Shown here one piece after another: positions 10,463-20,210 of a stretch of DNA of 64,000 bases. The DNA is taken from NCBI GenBank assembly GCA_022414725.1, contig CM039462.1, forward strand, positions 52,940,601 through 53,004,600, read 5' to 3'. The notes below the pieces were generated by a model. That model did not search any database. It was not told the origin of the DNA and saw nothing but the letters and a program-made list of their open reading frames with translations. The stretch comes from Microglena sp. YARC (Eukaryota > Chlorophyta > Chlorophyceae > Chlamydomonadales > Chlamydomonadaceae). A program made the translations under genes and the position numbers. The number at the start of each line of letters is the position of its first letter. Position 1 is the first letter of the stretch.

Positions 10463-11329
10463 ATGAGGGACATGGGGGCCACTTCCATCCCACGACCAGG
10501 TCCCCCCCCCTCCCAACTGGGCCTTCCTACCACCCACCTACCCAAGGCACTTAGCTCCCTCCTAAAGACCTGGACACAACAACCCACCCCCATGCAGATA
10601 GACCCCACACCCATAACACCCCCCGTGCTCCCGTGCACACATGCTATCCTACAAGCACCAGGCCTCGCTCTATACACAGATGGAAGTGCCATCATAGACA
10701 AAGACGGCGTCCTACGCCTAGGGGCAGGCGTATACTCCCCCAGGGCCGCTTCACGTTGCCTCCGCATAGACCCTGGCGGACAGGGCATCACTGCCGACAT
10801 CAATCGCGCCGAACTCGTGGCAATCCAACAAGCACTCATACACTCCGAAATAGATGAAGAACTCACCATCTACTCCGACAGCTTATGTTCCTTGCAGCTT
10901 ATTAACCTGCACATTTACCATCCCAGCAGGACCCGGGAAAACAAACACCGCGACCTCCTGCAAGACATCGCCATCCACATTATCAACAGACACAACGTTG
11001 CTGCTACCACATGCCTGCTTAAGGTCCGATCTCACTCAGGAATCATAGGGAATGACGAGGCAGACACGCTCGCGAAAGAAGCGACGACAGGATACAATGT
11101 AATTGGGCCAGTTAAAACAGGGAACATGCGCACCTCAATATGCATTGGCCGTCTGTCCAGCCCCCCAAATCTTTTAATGGGGACCAGCCCCCCCGGCACC
11201 CGGCCAACAATCTCACCAAGGGTATCAAAGCTAACCTCCCACCCCCCTGCACACCGGGCATGCCAACACCACGGGCATATACTCCTCCATGTGGGAGCAA
11301 GCCAACCCCTTCCTCCTCCCTCAGGCTAG
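10463..11329 (+). CDS. LINE RNase H domain
   Basis: Type I RNase H fold with all four catalytic acidic residues visible: LYTDGSA (D, ~10680), INRAELVAIQQAL (E, ~10812), IYSDSLCSLQ (D, ~10877) and HSGIIGNDEADTLA (D, ~11060). It would remove the RNA strand after first-strand synthesis. The frame is open through the domain but ends at 11329 in low-complexity sequence, and the downstream finger is in another frame. Part of a dead LINE copy; the domain itself looks intact. Confidence 0.9.
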   Translation: MRDMGATSIPRPGPPPSQLGLPTTHLPKALSSLLKTWTQQPTPMQIDPTPITPPVLPCTHAILQAPGLALYTDGSAIIDKDGVLRLGAGVYSPRAASRCLRIDPGGQGITADINRAELVAIQQALIHSEIDEELTIYSDSLCSLQLINLHIYHPSRTRENKHRDLLQDIAIHIINRHNVAATTCLLKVRSHSGIIGNDEADTLAKEATTGYNVIGPVKTGNMRTSICIGRLSSPPNLLMGTSPPGTRPTISPRVSKLTSHPPAHRACQHHGHILLHVGASQPLPPPSG

Positions 11330-11339
11330 TAATCGTTTC

Positions 11340-11600
11340 TGGCAATCCACCGACATGAAATGGTGGCAAAAAATACAAATCCACAAGGCTCGGTGGGGAT
11401 GCTTATGGACTAGGAAATTGGCGTACAGATACAAACGCCCTATGGTACTAGCACTAGCCCCCCCTCTGATGATAACTGCCCTCTTTGTCGCAAAGCACAG
11501 GACGGAGCTGGCCATATTCTTGCTGGGTGCAGCCACCCTGTCTTCAAAGGAATGTATATTAAACAGACATAATAAAGGCGGTCCAACTCATCCAAAAGGC
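11340..11600 (+). pseudogene. LINE CCHC zinc finger region
   Basis: One frame reads WGCLWTRKLAYRYKRP, then CPLCRKAQDGAGHILAGC (11477-11530), fitting C-x2-C-x8-H-x4-C. This is the finger that precedes the restriction-like endonuclease in R2/Dualen-type elements and probably binds nucleic acid. Frameshifts separate it from RNase H upstream and the endonuclease downstream. Confidence 0.75.
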
Positions 11601-11705
11601 AGTAGCCAAAGGAGCTCTGGGGGCTCTCCCCATGTACATGGATGCAGGCACTTGTGAAGCGTCCTCCGACATTCCCACAAGACCCCAGCCACCCTCAACC
11701 CCCCT

Positions 11706-12089
11706 GATCTTCCCCAAGCCACATGGGATAAATACAGGCCTGACCTCCTCCTCATTGACGACGAATCCAAACCAAGAAAAGCCTACCTAGTTGAACTGGG
11801 CTACTGCTCAGACACTAACCACCAAATCAAATTCCAGGAAAAGAGCGTTCAGCATAAGGAGCTCCAACGTATCCTTCAACAACAAGGATTCCTTGTACTC
11901 TACCTAGTCTTCACCATAGGTACCACTGGTACCATACCAATCCCAACTATTACCAATCTCTCCACCTTAGGGATCAGTCGCGAACACGTAGACAAACTCA
12001 TCTCTAAGCTGCACAGAGAATCTACCGCCTCCTGTACCAGCATTCTTGCCACACGTCGCATGAAGGAGTCCCTCCCCCCTGGAGGGTGA
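11706..12089 (+). CDS. LINE restriction-like endonuclease (PD-(D/E)xK-like)
   Basis: A ~127-codon frame ending at TGA 12087-12089. It contains KYRPDLLLIDD, then KAYLVELGYC, then a Lys/His-rich helix (KFQEKSVQHKELQRIL). R-P-D...V-E-L...K matches the RLE endonuclease core of R2-like and Dualen elements, which nicks the target DNA. Position at the extreme C-terminus after the CCHC finger agrees. The assignment is from motif spacing only. No conventional start; it would be the end of the LINE polyprotein. Confidence 0.65.
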   Translation, partial: DLPQATWDKYRPDLLLIDDESKPRKAYLVELGYCSDTNHQIKFQEKSVQHKELQRILQQQGFLVLYLVFTIGTTGTIPIPTITNLSTLGISREHVDKLISKLHRESTASCTSILATRRMKESLPPGG

Positions 12090-12184
12090 CACTTACTATG
12101 TCTGCCATGGTGACTTTCCCCAGCTGCGGCGTACGGGAGGGTCCCCTTAACACCACGCCCCTCCAGGCGTTATCTTTTTTTTCC

Positions 12185-12903
12185 CCACTAGATTAACCCC
12201 CCAGGCTGCTAAGTGCATCCTGAGCTGTTACACTGGTAGCGGAGCTGGTTTCGTTCCTTAGGGACCTCACGCATACACATACGCACGCATACGAATTTTT
12301 CTTCGAATTAATCGCACCCGCCAGGACATCCTGTCGGCTTTCTGGCATTTGCTGCTCGCTGTTCCTGCTCTTCCCTGTAGGCTTCGAGTTGACGTAGCGC
12401 CTGTTAGGCTCTCGCAGTGAACTGTCCTGTTAGGCTCGACACGCCCTAGGCCGCCTGCACCCTGTCTTGCATGGGCATCTTTCCCTAGCCTGCCTACCCC
12501 TGTATGGCCTACGCTCTCGTTTCTTGCATTCACGCCCTGTCCTTTTGGTCATAGCTTCTGAAGCTCCATTCCCGAGCATCTTGAGCGGGGTTTGATCAAT
12601 TGGGCAGCATCGGCTCCATTTGCCACCTAGGCCGTACTTGCTTTAATTAGCGTACTTCACGAGCCTGTCCTGCGACTCTTCCTGCTTGCTGCATCATCTT
12701 TTGTTGCTTTTCACCTGCACGTTTGCTCATCCTGTCGCGCAATTCGGTTTGTCGTTGTCCTTCCTGGTCGCCCTGTGATTCGTGCCTTTGCAGTGCTTTT
12801 ATCCCTCATCGTAATCTGGACGAACGCGTCATATACAGTTACGCTTGAGGCATTATCAGCTCGTTACGCTCGCAAAATTTACTAGTCCCTGTGGCAGGTG
12901 AAT
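12185..12903 (+). repeat. 719-bp direct duplication flanking the LINE (right copy)
   Basis: Second copy of 6925-7643. At its start it has CCACTAG like the Gypsy 3' LTR, whereas the left copy has CCACTAC. It carries the Gypsy leader into gag. Confidence 0.93.
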
Positions 12904-12996
12904 TTTTTGGCCTCTTGAAGTTGCGAGTAATTCTCCCTCTCTCGCCCACCACTCATTCCTGTCCAGCCTACAGACTTGTTCTGTTGCCTGTGCAGA

Positions 12997-14306
12997 ATGG
13001 CATCTCACAAAACAACCAAGGTAAACGACGACGCGGCTGACCAGCCTACGATGTCGGTGGTTGACACCAATCCTGAAGGGATGGCGTCTTCTGACACTGA
13101 GCCCGACACTGAGCTCGGTGCTACGCTGGATGAGTCCGCATCCGCCGAAGCGCGGCCCTCTGTCTCAGTGGGTACGCTGCAGCCTCTGGTTGCCGGCTTC
13201 GATGGTCTGGCGGCACCCTCGGGTGCGCAGCCCGCTGCCCCGCCTATGCGCGCGGGCATGGCCCCGACGACGCAGACGACGCCGCTGGCTAAGCCTTGCC
13301 TCGATGAGCTCAGCGCTCGCTTTGAAGCGGGCGCGGAGCGCAGGCGGCATCAGCATATGTCTGACCACCTGATCGCGGCGGAGCAAATTGGGCAACTCCG
13401 CGCGCAGCTCGAGCAGGCCTCCATCGCCAACTCGGCCCTTACCGAGCAGTTTATGACGAAGGTATCCGCTAAGGACGCCGAAATCGCTGACCTGGTGCAG
13501 CGCCTCGCCGTCTCCAGCGCGGCTACCGAAGCCGCATTGGCCAATGGCGATCCTACTGAGAGGCAAGAGCTGTTAAACAGCCACTACTTCCTCGGCAAGG
13601 ATCTTGCTAAGAGTCGCAAGGCATTGTCCGACCTCCAGGCCGCTTTCACTGGGGCCGCGGCGATCGCCAAGTCCGCCATGGATGTGTTGTGCACAGAGCT
13701 AGCGGCTAAGGAGACCGCGCTCGAGGCTACACAGGCCAACCTTGCTCAATCTCAAGCAGGTGAGCGCAGTCTGACGCCTGACAAATATAGAACAAACCTG
13801 CCTTTCTCGGTTTGCAATCCATTTGATCACATTGAGGACACACCTTCCCGCTTGGGTACGCCTCCCAATGTTTTGCCCGTGAATCGCACTCTGTTTCCCA
13901 CTATGCCGACGCCATTGTCTTACTCGCCACGTCTTTCCCCCCATGCAGAGATCGCCCCCGTTCTCGCTGAGAACGCTCGCTTGACTGAGGTCGTCGCGCA
14001 GCTGACTCGCGAGAACATCGCCTACGGTAAGCGCCCAATGGCTGCTCCCGCGGCTGCCTCTACCGCCGTCATTACCCAAGCGGATGTCATGGCCATGATC
14101 GCGGCGCACCAATCTACTTTGGCGCGCAACGAGACGTTGCCGATGGACACCGAGGACCCTGGCGGTTCTTCCAGCGGCGCCGCCTTCCATGGGGTTGGGA
14201 ACGGCAGGACTGTCGGGCGCAAGCATGCGCTTCCTCAGGCCGCTCGTGAGAACGACGCCGCCGCTCAGGACGCCATCGCTGCGCGCAAGCAGGCGTTTTT
14301 GCGCGG
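12997..14306 (+). pseudogene. Gypsy gag, N-terminal part (split by Copia)
   Basis: ATG 12997 (MASHKTTKV) opens a 437-codon frame up to the Copia insertion. The first ~110 residues are Ser/Thr/Ala/Pro-rich and acidic. About residues 120-260 form a long predicted coiled coil with heptads of Ala/Leu (IGQLRAQLEQAS; AKDAEIADLVQRL; AKETALEATQANLAQ). Then a Pro-rich stretch and an Ala-rich tail with basic ends (AARKQAFLRG). A coiled-coil N-terminal extension before the capsid core is unusual in length. The frame resumes at 20216; phase agrees after removing Copia plus one TSD (5,909 bases). Confidence 0.8.
14302..14306. other. Target site duplication CGCGG (left), Copia
   Basis: CGCGG at 14302-14306 matches 20211-20215 after the 3' LTR. 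Confidence 0.95.
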
Positions 14307-14512
14307 TGTCAGAGTTAGATGACTGGTAGGTCAGTCTCACAGACAGTGGCGTGTCCACGGACATGTGTACGTGGACTTAGCCGCAATCCTAAACCCGTAA
14401 CCTCAACTCCTAGGTGACCGGAGGCTGGACTTAAGTCCAGCCCACGCTTTAAATATTGCCTTGAAAATCCATAGCCTCATCCGTCTATCCACCATCCGGT
14501 GTTATTCCGACA
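14307..14512 (+). mobile_element. Copia 5' LTR
   Basis: 206 bp, TGTCAGAGTT...TTATTCCGACA. Contains a short inverted repeat (CTGGACTTAAGTCCAG) followed by TTTAAATAT, a possible TATA element about 70 bp before the LTR end. Confidence 0.95.
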
Positions 14513-15293
14513 GGTCGTGAGCCCTCTTCGACGCTTAACCACTGCTTCGTCACCTCCGCGATGGCACCTATTGGATTGGACTATCCCCCAACCAAGTTCG
14601 ATTGACGGCTACAACTGTCGATCGATGGAACTTCGGGATGAAGAACGGCCTGCGCCTTCATGGCCTGAGTGCTGCACTGCGCACTATCAAGCCGGCGCCA
14701 GGCGCAGAATGGACGATTGGATGCGGGCTCTCAGGCCCCTCTCAGCATCAGGGAGGCAACTTTGGAGACTCTCATCAAGCTGGAGTATCATCTGCTCACT
14801 CTGGTCAACGGTCTGGAGAACCGCCGGCAGTGCCGCAGGGTTCCTCAGCTCCGACGCAACGGCAACCGACCACGTCTAGAACCTCTGGAGGCGGCGAGGA
14901 GACGGGGGGTAAGGCCAGCACATCCAAGGATGCTGCGCCCTCTACCCCCTAAGGCGGTGAGTCGAGCGATGTAGGGGGGGTGAGCGAACAGGAGCGTGCG
15001 CGTGCGCGGGAAGATGATGGGATTTCCTGCGTACTCTGGAGGAATCGCGGTTGCATGAAATTGTGTAGGACAAGGCGCTTGGTTATGTCCTATTGACGAT
15101 TGATCAATCCCTGCAATTCCACTTTGAAAACCACCCATCTGCCCAATCTATCTATGACGAGGCGATGGGGTGGCTCGCAGCTGACAATAAACAGCACATC
15201 CACTTGCTTGCTATTGAGTTTCGCGCCTTGTACATGGCGGATACTGAAACTGTTACCCAATAGTTTGACAGGCTACGTAGGCTGGCGGCTAAG
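14513..15293 (+). pseudogene. Copia gag, heavily decayed
   Basis: No single frame is open. Fragments in different frames read MAPIGLDYPPTKFD (ATG near 14561, then a stop), NGLRLHGLSAALRTIKP, and, after 15090, FHFENHPSAQSIYDEAMGWL, LLAIEFRALYMADTETVTQ (stop TAG at ~15261) and FDRLRRLAAKLIEGGQ. The last pieces look like the Gag helical core of Copia elements, which packages element RNA. There are at least two stops and two frameshifts. Confidence 0.65.
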
Positions 15294-17435
15294 TTGATTG
15301 AGGGGGGACAGCCAGTCACCGAACAGGATGGAGTAGAACTTGCCATTCTGGGGGCTAGGCATGCTCGGTTCCAAGCCCTCCAGCAGACCGTTATGACCGA
15401 TGTGTTTGATGTTCTTGCTGTTCTTAGCCCTGATCGTGTTATTGTGCACATTGATTCTGGGGCGGGTCGCTGTATCACTGGCTCTCAAGCCCTATTTTCA
15501 ACCTTCCAGTTGGGGTCGAATGGACCATCTGTCAAGTTTGGGGATGGGGTGGTTCAGCAGGCAACAGGCATAGGGACCATTGTATTAAGTAGTAGGTGGC
15601 TAGATGCCCCTATCACCTTAACACAGTGCCTCTATGTGCCTGATTGTCCTGTGAATCTTTTGAGCGTTAGTGCCACTGCTAGAGACCTTGCCTGCGTAAT
15701 CTCTTTCACTTCTGACACCTGCCATGCTACCATTGGGCCTAGGACCCTTTGGCAGATCCCTGTTTCCCCTCTCGGGGTTTATCAGTTTGATGCTGTTGTG
15801 GGTGAGATTCCTTCCTTGCTTTGTGTTGACCTAGATGTCAGCATACCACCCATGTCCCCCATTGAATTGTGGCATAAACGGTTCGGCCACCCAGGCTTTC
15901 CCGCTATGTCACAACTCATTCAGGGAACATTGGTCACTGGTATGCCGATCATCTCAAATCAGCAACTTCGCAAATTCAAGGAAAGTCCTTGTGACGCCTG
16001 TGCTCGTGGTAAGGCCAAACTTGTCCCATACCATGAGCCCAGGAGGAAGACTCACTCACCCCTTGAGATTGTCCATGTGGATCTCATGGGACCATTCAGC
16101 CAAGGCCTTAGAGGTGAGTACTACCTCTTGGTCATGGTCGATGATTACAGTAATTGGCAGGCCGTCGTTGCGATGGTTACTAAGGGCGACAGCGCGTTTT
16201 GGATAGTCAACACTCTCAAAGCCTGGATGGCTTTGCTAGTCGGGGTAGTTCTAGGGTGTCTGCGATCTGATCAGGCAAAAGAGTTTTGCACAGCCGAGGT
16301 AGAAGACTTCCTTAAGTCGGTCAAAGCTCGACTCGAGCTTAGTAGTGTGTACTGCCCACAGCAGAACGGCAACGCGGAGCGGATGAATGGGGTGGTGGCT
16401 GCTACGGCCCGCACAATGCTCCTAGACAGTAAAATGACTCATGGCTTCTGGCCCTATGCCTTTCGCTGTGCTTCATACGTTCGCAATCGCACTCCGACCC
16501 TCGACGGTAGGACTCCTTATGAGCGGTTTTTTGGTGTAGTCCCTGATGTCTCTCTCCTTCGGATCTTTGGTGCAACTGGGTATGTTAAGCTACTCGACAA
16601 AGACTCGCGCAAGGGGAAGCTAAATGGTCGCGCTCTTAGAGGGAAAATGATTGGGTATGCGCCTGTGAGTAAGACTTGGCAGTTGTGGCTGCCAGATTCG
16701 CATAGGATCATAGAGTCACGTGACGTTGACTGGTATGAGGGGGCTGGCCCGGCCCCCGTTCCTGGGCAGGACCCCTTAGATGGTGATTTCTCTCTTGACG
16801 GTCCCAACACCGCTGTCAACGGTTTGGGGCCCGAGGTGGTGACGTCACCAACTCCATCTGACTCGCCTGTGGGGACTGCGGCAGGGTCTGACTCAGGGTT
16901 TCGCAATTCGGACTCTGAGTCTGGTCCTGGTTTCCATATGCAACTTCGCAGCCGAAACCAGGCACCTGCCGTGTTCCCCACAGTAGTGAGTCGTGGGGGG
17001 GGGTCTGATTTGGTAGTTTCTCCTCCTTTATGGACCTCCTGTGGACATCCGGTCCTTTCCCCTAGTTCACGTCCTTTAGGAGATGGTGGTGGTATTGGGG
17101 ACTATCCGAGTCGGGGTCCGCAGGTACAATCCAGATGGCATCCTGAGCCTACCGCGGACCCGCACGATGTGCCTCCTTACATGACTACCCCACGTGCTCA
17201 CGATAGTCGCGCTTCGGAGCAAGGGGGGGTAGCCGAGGACACGGCCGCAGCGACTGAGATTTTGTCACCCACGAGCACGGTTGCCCCCGGTTGGGGTGGG
17301 GTAACTGGTGTAGGAGTATGTGTGACTCCCTTAGGGACTGGACAATCAGGAGGCCTAGGCCCTGTTGTCCCAGACTCCCCGGTTTGGAATAGGGTGGCCT
17401 TGGCTGCACCTATCAAGCCTGTTTCATCTCAGTAA
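15294..17435 (+). CDS. Copia protease and integrase
   Basis: A 713-codon frame. Residues ~1-45 are the end of Gag. The aspartic protease has active site HIDSGAG (Asp codon 15453-15455), with CLYVPDCPVNLLSVS as its second half. The integrase begins with an H-H-C-C finger (LWHKRFGHPG...CDACARGKAK), followed by the DDE triad: HVDLMGPF (~16078), LRSDQAKEF (~16265) and NGNAERMN (~16373). After the integrase core comes a Ser/Pro/Gly-rich linker. It inserts element cDNA into the genome after the protease matures the polyprotein. It ends at TAA 17433-17435 before RT, a premature stop. All catalytic residues are present. Confidence 0.93.
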   Translation: MIEGGQPVTEQDGVELAILGARHARFQALQQTVMTDVFDVLAVLSPDRVIVHIDSGAGRCITGSQALFSTFQLGSNGPSVKFGDGVVQQATGIGTIVLSSRWLDAPITLTQCLYVPDCPVNLLSVSATARDLACVISFTSDTCHATIGPRTLWQIPVSPLGVYQFDAVVGEIPSLLCVDLDVSIPPMSPIELWHKRFGHPGFPAMSQLIQGTLVTGMPIISNQQLRKFKESPCDACARGKAKLVPYHEPRRKTHSPLEIVHVDLMGPFSQGLRGEYYLLVMVDDYSNWQAVVAMVTKGDSAFWIVNTLKAWMALLVGVVLGCLRSDQAKEFCTAEVEDFLKSVKARLELSSVYCPQQNGNAERMNGVVAATARTMLLDSKMTHGFWPYAFRCASYVRNRTPTLDGRTPYERFFGVVPDVSLLRIFGATGYVKLLDKDSRKGKLNGRALRGKMIGYAPVSKTWQLWLPDSHRIIESRDVDWYEGAGPAPVPGQDPLDGDFSLDGPNTAVNGLGPEVVTSPTPSDSPVGTAAGSDSGFRNSDSESGPGFHMQLRSRNQAPAVFPTVVSRGGGSDLVVSPPLWTSCGHPVLSPSSRPLGDGGGIGDYPSRGPQVQSRWHPEPTADPHDVPPYMTTPRAHDSRASEQGGVAEDTAAATEILSPTSTVAPGWGGVTGVGVCVTPLGTGQSGGLGPVVPDSPVWNRVALAAPIKPVSSQ

Positions 17436-18404
17436 AGATTCTTTGACCCCCCTGTATCTAGGGTTACTCGCAGTCGCAGGCAAGCAGGCCAGGCTCCTGA
17501 GATGACTGGGCTGGTTACACCCCCCCGGTCACGCACGAGTAATGTCCCTGATTTGCCTGTACTGCCTGTTTCACCTGTCGGAGAGCTGGTGCGATCCCCA
17601 CCCTCTCTCCTGATCCTGCAGTGTTATCCTCGTCCCCTACTTCCGACCTTGTCGACAACCCCCTATTTCTTGATGCAACCTCAGCTTCTGGCTCGGTTTC
17701 AGGTGGAGATACCCCTGAACCTGTGTCAGAAGCTCCAGGACTCACCTTGCCTGCATACATTTCTACCTCCTCCGATATTTCTTACACACAGGCCATGGAT
17801 CAGTCCAATCCCCACAGGGATGGCTGGCTCCTTGCCATGAGAGATGAGATGGAGAGTCTGCATGCGCACGGGACTTGGCAGCTCGTCAAGCTTCCACTTG
17901 GAGTGGTTCCGATCAAGAATCGGTGGTGTTTTTCCTTCAAGCACGGTGATAGCATGGGGTAGTAGTGAGGCAGAAAGCTCGGGTAGTTGCTAAGGGGTTC
18001 TTGCAGCGGGCTGGGCTCGATTATGATCTGACCTTTGCCCCTGTGACTTCAAAGTCTACCTTGAGGACCTTGCTTGCTGGCATGGTCCACAACAAGATGT
18101 TTGCTAGGCAGCTTGATATCAAGACTGCGTTTCTGAATGGGGTTTTGGAGGAAGAGCTTTATATGGAGCAACCACATGGATTTGTTGTTCCTGGGGGTTG
18201 GGTCTGTAAGCTGATCAAGAGTCTGTATGGGCTGAAGCAATCTCCTCGCAAGTGGTGCGAGGAGGTGCGTAGAGTTCTTCGGATTGCAGGTTTCACTCTG
18301 CGCAGGCTGACCCTGCTTTGTTCATCCGCCTTGAACCTGATGGAACTGTCTAGTGGGTTCTTACCTATGTTGATGACTTCTGGCTTGCGCTACACTGTCT
18401 CATT
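17436..18404 (+). pseudogene. Copia reverse transcriptase, broken
   Basis: Three frames are needed. 17621-17962 carries the RT start (WLLAMRDEMESLHAHGTWQL...IKNRWCFSFKH), ending in stops. 17965-18290 carries RQKARVVAKGFLQRAGLDYD, FAPVTSKSTLRTLL, QLDIKTAFLNGVLEEELYMEQ and YGLKQSPRKWCEE. After a slip near 18290 the RNase H frame contains stop TAG 18351-18353 and then the catalytic TYVDDFW (YVDD at 18366-18377). The first catalytic Asp (LDIKTAFLNG) and YVDD are intact, but the gene cannot give one protein. Confidence 0.9.
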
Positions 18405-19391
18405 TTGTACGCCAAGATCGTTGCGATCATGCGGAAGGCGAAGTGGACAGTCACTGAGATGGGGGTTCCTAAGGTTTTCCTGTCTATTGACTGTGACCTC
18501 ACCCTTGACAGTGCTGGGCGGTGTGTTTCTCTTGTCATCAGCCAGCACAACCAGATCTTTGGTATGCTAGAGAGATATCCCATCGCTCTTGGGGATGAGA
18601 CCAAGCAGTCCCCTCACGTTCCCATGATCAGTGGGGCTGTTACCAAGCATGCGGCCGGTAGCCCTGCTTTGCCTAACAACCTCATATATGCCTCACTGAT
18701 TGGATCATTGATCTATCTATCCACATGCACGAGACCGGACATTGCATATTCTGTGTCTGCTCTCTCACGTTTCACCTCCAAACCTACTCAGGCACACTGG
18801 CGTGCTGCTCAGCGTGTTCTGGTCTACCTACGGAAGTATCCCAACCTTGGCATTAGGTATAGCCATAGCTCTGATTTTGCTGTCCATGCATACTCAGATG
18901 CCTCGTTTGGTGATGACCCTGAGGGTAGGAGGTCGCAAACTGGTATGGCTATTTTGGCATCTGGTGGGGTGCTTCACTGGGCCTCTAAGCGGCAGATTAC
19001 CCATGCCGTTAGCACTGGGGAAGCTGAGTACCAGGCTCTAGCAGCGACAGCCCGTGATGTCCAGTGGTTTAAGCACTACTTGAGGGTAGACCTGGGCCTC
19101 CCATGCTCACTAGTCACCATTCAGTGTGACTCCACGGTGGCAAATTCCTGGTGTGCTGAGGTGGCTTTGGTACCACGTGCCAAGCACATCGATATCATGC
19201 ATCACTATGTGCGTGATTTGGGCATGTCTGGGCGGATTGGGATTGCGAAGGTTGATACCACCCTGCAGTTGGCTGACGCCTTCACCAAGGCTTTGGAGGC
19301 TGAGCAGTTCTGGTTTTTGAATGGTTTGCTGGGCATGGTGGACTGCAAGCGTGGGGCGATACCCCCCACGTACAAGCGCCCCCCGAGGTAG
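18405..19391 (+). CDS. Copia RT C-terminus and RNase H
   Basis: A 328-codon frame in phase with the YVDD upstream. It holds the RT thumb/connection (YASLIGSLIYLSTCTRPDIAY, APTQAHW-type helix) and a complete Copia RNase H: AYSDASFGDD, STGEAEYQAL, IQCDSTVANS, KHIDIMHHYVRD and LQLADAFTKAL. Ends at TAG 19389-19391 as expected for the end of the polyprotein. The domain looks intact. Confidence 0.93.
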   Translation: MYAKIVAIMRKAKWTVTEMGVPKVFLSIDCDLTLDSAGRCVSLVISQHNQIFGMLERYPIALGDETKQSPHVPMISGAVTKHAAGSPALPNNLIYASLIGSLIYLSTCTRPDIAYSVSALSRFTSKPTQAHWRAAQRVLVYLRKYPNLGIRYSHSSDFAVHAYSDASFGDDPEGRRSQTGMAILASGGVLHWASKRQITHAVSTGEAEYQALAATARDVQWFKHYLRVDLGLPCSLVTIQCDSTVANSWCAEVALVPRAKHIDIMHHYVRDLGMSGRIGIAKVDTTLQLADAFTKALEAEQFWFLNGLLGMVDCKRGAIPPTYKRPPR

Positions 19392-20004
19392 CTTTTGGTT
19401 TTGAGCTCTTTTAGGTCTGCAGCTAGTCCCACCGTGGGAGGTGCCGTTAGTGGCAGATCTTGACTACTGGCTGTGTTTGCTTTCGTGCGGTTTCTTGACT
19501 CTACCATGGCATTCAGTGCTTTTTGGTTTGTTACATTTTGCTCCTTTTCTGGTTTGGTGGGTCCTTTTTGCCACATGCTTTAAGGTGGTCAACGATTTGT
19601 TCCGCCTATCCCTTTTTGGGCTTATAGGTGTACATTTGAGTAAGTGGAGTTTTCCCCTCCTGGGAGTGAGCCAGCCATCCTTAACCATGCTGGACAACTT
19701 GGGTTTTGCCTTGCCCATCTGCTTAGGCCCATCTGGGCATTCTGTGATTTTTTCTGGACTCTTTGGGATTGGTGTTACGATATATCCTTCGGTGCGATAC
19801 CCATCACATGATATTTTTTCTGGTTCTTTAATAAAGCATAGCTTTGGTTACCTTGTGTATTCTTTCCTTACTTTTTGAGGTGGAGTCTACATTGTTTCTC
19901 TTTTATCTTCCCCTTTACCTCAACAGGTGGAGATTTCAGCTCTTGCTTTTATTTTTGTTTCGGTTCCGGTTCGTTTTTGCTACTGTTCACCTGACCAGGT
20001 GGAG
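19392..20004 (+). other. Copia 3' untranslated region
   Basis: T-rich, between the polyprotein stop and the 3' LTR, ending in a short purine stretch AGGTGGAG just before the LTR that could prime plus-strand synthesis. CAGGTGGAG/ACAGGTGGAG is seen twice (near 19922 and 19995). Confidence 0.7.
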
Positions 20005-20210
20005 TGTCAGAGTTAGATGACTGGTAGGTCAGTCTCACAGACAGTGGCGTGTCCACGGACATGTGTACGTGGACTTAGCCGCAATCCTAAACCCGTAACC
20101 TCAACTCCTAGGTGACCGGAGGCTGGACTTAAGTCCAGCCCACGCTTTAAATATTGCCTTGAGAATCCATAGCCTCATCCGTCTATCCACCATCCGGTGT
20201 TATTCTGACA
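20005..20210 (+). mobile_element. Copia 3' LTR
   Basis: 206 bp. About two differences from the 5' LTR. Followed by TSD CGCGG. Confidence 0.95.

Larger units (their letters stand above)
7644..12184 (+). mobile_element. 5'-truncated LINE (Dualen/RandI-like) inside the Gypsy leader
   Basis: A non-LTR retrotransposon beginning abruptly just before the RT catalytic YADD (7671-7682) and ending in a T-rich tail (TTATC then nine T) before the duplicated Gypsy sequence. Domain order: end of RT, long linker, RNase H, CCHC finger, PD-(D/E)xK-like endonuclease. RNase H plus a C-terminal restriction-like endonuclease is the arrangement described for Dualen/RandI elements of Chlamydomonas; the N-terminal half needed to confirm this is missing. 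Several frameshifts split the frame. 5' truncation is typical of LINE insertion. Confidence 0.85.
14307..20210 (+). mobile_element. Copia (Ty1) retrotransposon, inserted in Gypsy gag
   Basis: 5,904 bp with 206-bp LTRs (14307-14512 and 20005-20210) starting TGTCAGAGTTAG and ending CGACA/TGACA, TSD CGCGG. Domain order Gag remnant, protease, integrase, reverse transcriptase, RNase H is diagnostic of Copia. The LTRs differ at only about two sites, but the polyprotein is broken by several stops and frameshifts, so the copy may have been defective when it inserted. It resembles in size and LTR length the Osser type described from Volvox, but that link is only a guess. Confidence 0.95.

Noticed and set aside
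19441..19878. 145-codon hydrophobic open frame in the Copia 3' region, considered as an envelope-like protein
   Set aside because: The region is T-rich, which yields Phe/Leu-rich frames by chance; no signal peptide and cleavage pattern or coiled coil was seen, and the position fits a 3' UTR.
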